A DNA stretch of 64,000 nucleotides from Psococerastis gibbosa (lineage: Eukaryota; Arthropoda; Insecta; Psocodea; Psocidae): the NCBI GenBank assembly GCA_963971405.1, contig OZ020486.1, positions 6,099,419 to 6,163,418 on the forward strand, read 5' to 3'. Of the stretch, positions 59,733 to 64,000 are shown piece after piece; position 1 is the stretch's first letter; every line of letters begins with the position of its first letter. Made by a program: the position numbers and the translations under genes. The notes below the pieces were generated by a model, which searched no databases, was not told the DNA's origin, and worked only from the letters and a program-made list of their open reading frames with translations.

Positions 59733-59895
59733 CATGGCCGCGCCCAGTGGGGTGGTCCATGGGGGCCCTCGAAATAAATTTTTGTATGTAAACCTGTATG
59801 GTTTGAAGAATTTATCCATTAATTGCTTAATAAATTACGTACACATTTTTTTGACCCCCCCCCCCCCCCGAAATCAAAACCTGGACACGGCCTTG
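59733..59895. mobile_element. hAT-type MITE, 163 bp, perfect 8-bp TSD
   Basis: Ends CATGGCCGCGCCCAG / CTGGACACGGCCTTG; ACCCTGGG at 59725-59732 and 59896-59903. A C-run at 59857-59868. Confidence 0.9.
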
Positions 59896-59934
59896 ACCCT
59901 GGGTTATAGGGGGCGGGTTCTAACAAGATAGATA

Positions 59935-59952
59935 AAGAAGAAGAAGAAGAAG
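59935..59952. repeat. (GAA)n microsatellite
   Basis: Short AAG run; similar to the LINE tails but with no coding piece attached. Confidence 0.6.
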
Positions 59953-60139
59953 GGGTAGTTATCAGCATGTGGTAAAGATAGAAAATCTCGCTTAAAATGT
60001 GGATTAGAGAAATAAAATGGGATAATATCCATAAACGTTGTAATATTTTGAAGTAACTCACCGGTCGTTTTTTTTTTTGGTTTAGTAACCGGTCAAACCC
60101 TATGCATTGGTCACTATTTCATACATTCATCCAAGTACG

Positions 60140-60245
60140 GGGGTATATGGAGACTTTGGCAACGACGGATTTGGTAAAGAGGACAACATACCACTTCGGT
60201 AAGTAGAAGATCCGAGTTTGAATTCCGTTTCTGTCCGTTTTACCA
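60140..60245 (+). mobile_element. Possible tRNA-derived SINE fragment
   Basis: Tttggtaaagaggacaacat resembles an A box and gagtttgaattccg a B box about 50 bp downstream. No full cloverleaf. Confidence 0.3.
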
Positions 60246-60279
60246 CGCCTTCCTGTCCCTAACTAATCTCTAACTCTAA

Positions 60280-60439
60280 CAAGGCCCGTAGCTAGAGGGG
60301 GGGTTCAGGGGGTTCCGAACCCCTCTCCAAATATTTGTAGCGTACACTAGATAGAATGGAGTTTTAAATATTTTGAGGTGACCTCACCTCCGGTGACGTC
60401 AGATGGACCCCCTCGAAAAAATTTCTGGCTACGGCCTTG
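60280..60439. mobile_element. hAT-type MITE, tandem pair copy 1 (160 bp)
   Basis: Starts CAAGGCCCGTAGCTAG, ends CTGGCTACGGCCTTG. AACTCTAA precedes it (60272-60279) and separates it from copy 2 (60440-60447). Confidence 0.92.
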
Positions 60440-60447
60440 AACTCTAA

Positions 60448-60606
60448 CAAGGCCCTTAGCTAGAGGGGGATCCAGGGGGTTCCGAACCCCCTCTAAATAT
60501 TTGTAGCGTACACTAGATAGAATGGAGTTTTAAATATTTTGAGGTGACCTCACCTCCGGTGACGTCAGATGGACCCCCCTCGAAAAAATTTCTGGCTACG
60601 GCCTTG
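60448..60606. mobile_element. hAT-type MITE, tandem pair copy 2 (159 bp)
   Basis: Nearly identical to copy 1 (a few substitutions and indels in G/C tracts). Followed by AACTCTAC (60607-60614), so the layout is TSD-element-TSD-element-TSD. Confidence 0.92.
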
Positions 60607-60872
60607 AACTCTACCAAGGATCGCCTACGTATCCGTCACACATGAGCAGTATTTGTGTATCAGCGATTATATCCCGTCATCCGTATTGTCCCACAGCTGT
60701 AACCTCAGCAGTGTAATTTGTGCAGTCATGTATATGGCATGTGTTTGATATGCTGCCGGTCCATGGGAATTAATCCCCTACTTCACAGATATTTATGAAC
60801 AGTTACTATTAACGACCCCACCCCCTCTCTGACTGTACGTAAGGTTTAACCCACGCCATGCTACTGACATAT

Positions 60873-61043
60873 CAATGGCGGATCCGCGAGGGGGGTCAGT
60901 TAGAGTAAATTCATATGATAGTAAATTTTTTTTTTTTAATCGAATAAAACTCAAATTTTCAACTAAAAAATTACCTTTTAAACTTACATACAACTTGAAA
61001 CCCCCCCCCCCCCCCCCTAAATTTTCCACTGGGTCCGCTCTTG
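60873..61043. mobile_element. hAT-type MITE, 171 bp, perfect 8-bp TSD
   Basis: Ends CAATGGCGGATCCGCG / GGGTCCGCTCTTG; TGACATAT at 60865-60872 and 61044-61051. Same subfamily as 31072-31252. Long C tract at 61001-61017. Confidence 0.92.
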
Positions 61044-61164
61044 TGACATATTACTGTTCAACTCCATGGCAGATCAGTATCAGTTGGCACAGGACCCATA
61101 GCGAATAAACATTCAAATATTTGGATAGTTGGAGTGAAAATAAAAATACAAGAGAAAGGAAAAA

Positions 61165-61225
61165 GGAAGAAAATTGTATTTATTTTGTTTATTTTGAGCC
61201 TTTCGGCCACTCTTACAATCATTCC
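61165..61225 (-). mobile_element. Retroposon tail family C
   Basis: Gaaaattgtatttattttgt and gcctttcggccactcttaca. Confidence 0.55.
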
Positions 61226-61267
61226 AATTCTCAATCATGTCTCGGGATCTTTATTTTTTACTTTGGG

Positions 61268-61395
61268 CGCGGTTTCCACCGACCTGCAAGTGCAAAATAC
61301 ACATACGGTGACGTGGTAGCAGATATCATTAATAAAGGCGGGGTTTCCACCGACCTCTCATTGCAGAATGCAAGTCGCAAGATTGCTTTCCCATA
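61268..61395. repeat. Fragment of the 62.6-kb TA-flanked element
   Basis: Ggtttccaccgacct occurs twice, around cggtgacgtggtagcagata; matches the left arm of 62583-62972. Confidence 0.65.
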
Positions 61396-61669
61396 CAGAG
61401 ATTAGGTTTTGAATGAAAAATAATTTTTTGAAAAAATAATAAGATAATTCATTTCCCTATACCTATACATGGCATAGCATGCCCTACCACTATTACCGTA
61501 CTGTTTTGTATCGTAGCCTACTATATTAGTCTGCCCATTCTTGACTATTCAATCTTCCCAACGATCAATTCAGTGCTTTGGGATAGGGAAACTAGAAATT
61601 TAAAATTAAAATTAAACCTAAATTTAACCCCGGGGCACTTATTTACCAGGGTTCTATTACAGCACGTAT

Positions 61670-61735
61670 CCTAATTGATAAATAGGAAAGCATGTACGGG
61701 TTCACTCGTACCGGTTCTTTTGCCTGGCTACAGTC
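61670..61735 (-). mobile_element. Family J end fragment (inverted)
   Basis: Attgataaataggaaagcat and ctcgtaccggttcttt, as at 42030. Confidence 0.55.
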
Positions 61736-61771
61736 ACTAAGTCACTAGCACGGTTGAAATACACCAAGTAC

Positions 61772-61948
61772 CAAGGCCGTAGCCAAGGGGAGATTCATGG
61801 GGGTTCAACCCCCCCCCCTCCCCCCGAAATGAAATGAATTGATACTAGATAGAATCGGATTTTGAGAGGAAAAATAAAAACCACTATGTAACGCCCAATG
61901 AAATTTCTAACCCCCCCCCCCCGCAAAAAAATCCTAGCTACGGCCTTG
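61772..61948. mobile_element. hAT-type MITE, 177 bp, perfect 8-bp TSD
   Basis: Ends CAAGGCCGTAGCCAAGG / CCTAGCTACGGCCTTG; CCAAGTAC at 61764-61771 and 61949-61956. Inner gatactagatagaatcggat shared with 42235 and 63288. Confidence 0.94.
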
Positions 61949-62582
61949 CCAAGTACGAAACAAATTTAAGCAGTGACACCGTAAATTTTTTTTATACAAG
62001 CGCAAAAAAGCGGGGCTATTTTTTGTGCGGACACCACACATTAAAAATTCCCTCTACAAATCAGAAACATGAACTAAAATGTCTTCACCACCCAGATTTA
62101 TCTACGGTCATATATAAACCCTTTTTAAGAGGTTTTAACATTTTTTGTGTGTGTCAAAATAATTTTTTACTCTCATTTTTCTGGACTAAGGCCGTCGTTA
62201 TCTCTAAGTTCCGGAGTGCACCCGGATGGGTTCAGAGGGGGGTTAAATCTCCCCCCTCCCCGAAAACGCTGACATTCTCCCCTCAACTTAAAATTCATGA
62301 CACGGCAACGTTGACATGCTCTGTTTGTTATGGTGTATCGTCCCGAGTCTTGTTTTGCCCATCAAAATAATGTTATGTAATTCGGAACCTGTATTTTTAT
62401 TTAAGTTTACATGGTAAATAAAGAATAGATTTATAAATACTAACTCTAAAAATGACTCTCCCGATTCTGTGAAACAATGTAGGCTTGCCATCAGGTATAG
62501 CCATCATGAAGGGAAATAAGGCAAACCTATCTACGCATATTTTGTGAATAAAAAACGATCAGTTGAGATGAAATCCATTCCG

Positions 62583-62972
62583 TAAGGCGCCCATTCCACC
62601 GACCGGCTAGGGCTATTTACAAAAACGGTGACGTGGTAGCAGACATTCAAGACTTAGGTGGGGTTTCCACCGACCTCACATTGCAGAATTGACGGAAATG
62701 TTTATTTTCCTCTATGCCATAGTTAAAATTGATCAATGATCACACAGTAAAATCACAAACAAACAAACTAAAATTAAAAAATGGCGTCATGGGATATGTT
62801 AAGTACAAACATTTTAATAGATTTCTATAAAAAGAAAAATTCTAATTTCCGTCAATGTCATTTGCATTCTGCAATGCGAGGTCCATGGAAACCCCGACTA
62901 AGTCTTGAATGTCTGCTACCACGTCACCGTTTTTGTAAATAGCCCTAGCCGGTCGGTGGAATGGGCACCTTA
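62583..62972. mobile_element. Non-autonomous DNA element, 390 bp, about 120-bp arms
   Basis: TAAGGCGCCCATTCCACCG at the left and CGGTGGAATGGGCACCTTA at the right are inverted. The arms continue through ctagggctatttacaaaaac, ggtgacgtggtagcagac and gacttag. The TA at each end suits a TA target duplication. The interior (attgatcaatgatcacacag, atggcgtc) is found degraded at 47225-47650. Confidence 0.88.
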
Positions 62973-63088
62973 TCAAGAGAGTGGAGGCGATTAGAATTAA
63001 TTTAATTAAAAATAGCCTTTATGTTTGTCAGGTAGCAGCAAAGGGGAACCCGCGAAATGCGTTGCCCGCTATGCAAACTGCACTAAGT

Positions 63089-63175
63089 TGTGTAAACTAT
63101 TAAAATCAAACAAATTTGAACATTTTTTTTTTTGTGGAAATTGTGCAAATTTGTTTGATTTTAATAGTTTACACA
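63089..63175. repeat. Perfect 30-bp inverted repeat (hairpin)
   Basis: 63089-63118 and 63146-63175 are exact complements (tgtgtaaactattaaaatca ...), with a 27-base T-rich loop. Could be a tiny MITE or an RNA hairpin. Confidence 0.85.
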
Positions 63176-63224
63176 TAATGATTCGTTTCCACGAAGTCAC
63201 GAGAGAAACCCTATATTGGATGTA

Positions 63225-63287
63225 CTAATTTGAACCATACGCCACAGTAGAAAATCATGGTAAGTTTACTGAAGCATACTATACTAA
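63225..63287. repeat. Dispersed repeat family D, cut by a MITE
   Basis: Gaaccatacgccacagtaga and ttactgaagcatact match 4570-4630; the MITE at 63288 truncates or interrupts it. Confidence 0.6.
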
Positions 63288-63469
63288 CAAGGCCGTAGCC
63301 AGGGGGGTTCATGGGGCTTCAAACCCTCCCCCCCCCCCCCGAAATTAAATGGCTTGACAATAGATAGAATCGGGTTTTGGTAGGAAAAATAAAAACTACT
63401 ATGTAATATACAATGAAATTTCTGAACGCCCCCTTCCCCCCACGAAACAAAATCCTAGCTACGGCCTTG
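63288..63469. mobile_element. hAT-type MITE, 182 bp (CAAGGCCGTAGCC)
   Basis: Ends CAAGGCCGTAGCCAGG / CCTAGCTACGGCCTTG; flanks TATACTAA and TGTACACG agree only partly (4/8), so the insertion is old or rearranged. Confidence 0.85.
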
Positions 63470-63554
63470 TGTACACGTAATAAGTGAACGACAGCCATCT
63501 CTCAAAGGATAAAATTAATGCTATATAGCGCTTTCATCGTATGGTACTAGTAGA

Positions 63555-63665
63555 TCATTTGTAAGATGACTCCTGTTCGCGTGTTACTTCCATGGTATGC
63601 CTCAGTCCACTTTCACCGTGATTTTTCTGCTGTGACGTATGGTTCAACTTAGTGTGGCTTACTAT
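63555..63665. repeat. Dispersed repeat family D, inverted copy
   Basis: Complement of the 4560-4680 copy: atttgtaagatgactcctgt, tttttctgctgtgacgtatg, gttcaac. Confidence 0.6.
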
Positions 63666-63747
63666 TAACATCAACAGTTTATGATATCATAAAATATGAA
63701 TTTTGATATGATAATTTAAATGACCATTTCAACTCCTCGCCCATTGC

Positions 63748-63795
63748 TATAAAAGGAACTTGGTGCGCACGCTGTTACACCTCACTGCCAGTCCA
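63748..63795 (+). promoter_or_regulatory. TATA-like core promoter candidate
   Basis: TATAAAAGG at 63748-63756 with CTCACTGC about 34 bp downstream at the expected initiator distance. No downstream gene is recognised inside the window, so this is weak. Confidence 0.2.
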
Positions 63796-63811
63796 TAATG
63801 TGCGGCACACC

Positions 63812-63905
63812 CAATTCAAATCAATACTTCTTTATTGCATTTCGTTCAAGTCAATATCGCCCAATATAAAACAAACAAAGAGGGTAGTCTCTTTTGTCAG
63901 CAGTT
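63812..63905 (-). mobile_element. Retroposon 3' tail
   Basis: Complement reads AATGCAATAAAGAAGTATTG next to the end, with gtctcttttgtcagcagttg upstream. Same layout as the other LINE tails. Confidence 0.45.
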
Positions 63906-64000
63906 GACATTGGGCAAGGGATATATTGGAAGTATATTACAAAAATGAACTAAAAAAATAACAAAAGAATCAAAAGTTAAACGGAAATAGCCGGAAGCAG

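Noticed and set aside
1..64000. CRISPR arrays, operons, bacterial-type promoters
   Set aside because: Sequence is eukaryotic with introns, LINEs and SINEs; no regularly spaced repeats with unique spacers. The tandem arrays have no spacers.

Overview
The window is eukaryotic, almost certainly arthropod, nuclear DNA. It has one recognisable conserved gene split by long introns with GT/AG splice sites. It is AT-rich, is littered with truncated non-LTR retrotransposons (LINEs), tRNA-derived SINEs, MITEs and microsatellites, and shows no operons or bacterial-type genes. The species cannot be fixed from sequence alone; an insect is the best guess because the gene product reads as the insect LMO protein Beadex.

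The gene lies on the minus strand between 32384 and 12575. Three exons are visible: 32384-32178 (start codon, first LIM domain begins), 30922-30728 (end of LIM1, most of LIM2) and 12713-12575 (end of LIM2, C-terminal tail). Splice phases agree and the exons join into 177 codons carrying two complete LIM zinc-binding domains. Exon 3 ends at a perfect donor, so at least one more 3' exon should exist; I could not find it. The first visible exon starts at an acceptor, so 5' non-coding exon(s) lie at higher coordinates. Intron 1 is 1,255 bp; intron 2 is 18,014 bp and is packed with repeats, including a 1-kb array of 166-bp units, hairpin MITEs, LINE tails and a nested LINE insertion.

Everything else is repeats or unassigned DNA. 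(1) 5'-truncated LINEs: reverse-transcriptase or C-terminal fragments near 0.2, 2.0, 2.5-3.2, 4.4, 6.3, 7.3, 14.0, 19.9, 24.1-24.7, 36.0, 45.2, 49.9, 52.0, 53.3 and 58.3 kb, plus many short 3' tails. All are broken. (2) A large set of 110-300 bp hAT-type MITEs with termini like CAGGGGCGGATCC or CAAGGCCGTAGCC, most with C or G homopolymer tracts. Seven insertions have perfect 8-bp target duplications and another is a tandem pair sharing three target copies. (3) TA-flanked hairpin MITEs at 18.4 and 62.6 kb. (4) tRNA-derived SINEs, a family of poly(A)-tailed retroposons, and one complete tRNA cloverleaf at 44471-44543 inside a segment bounded by a 12-bp direct repeat. (5) Tandem arrays with 13, 51, 166, 187 and 334 bp periods.

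No new multigene system was found. The most informative features are the LMO gene with its unplaced 3' end, filled/empty-site pairs for several mobile families inside one window, the tandem MITE pair, and the tRNA-like insertion. Segments not listed were read and show nothing I can name.
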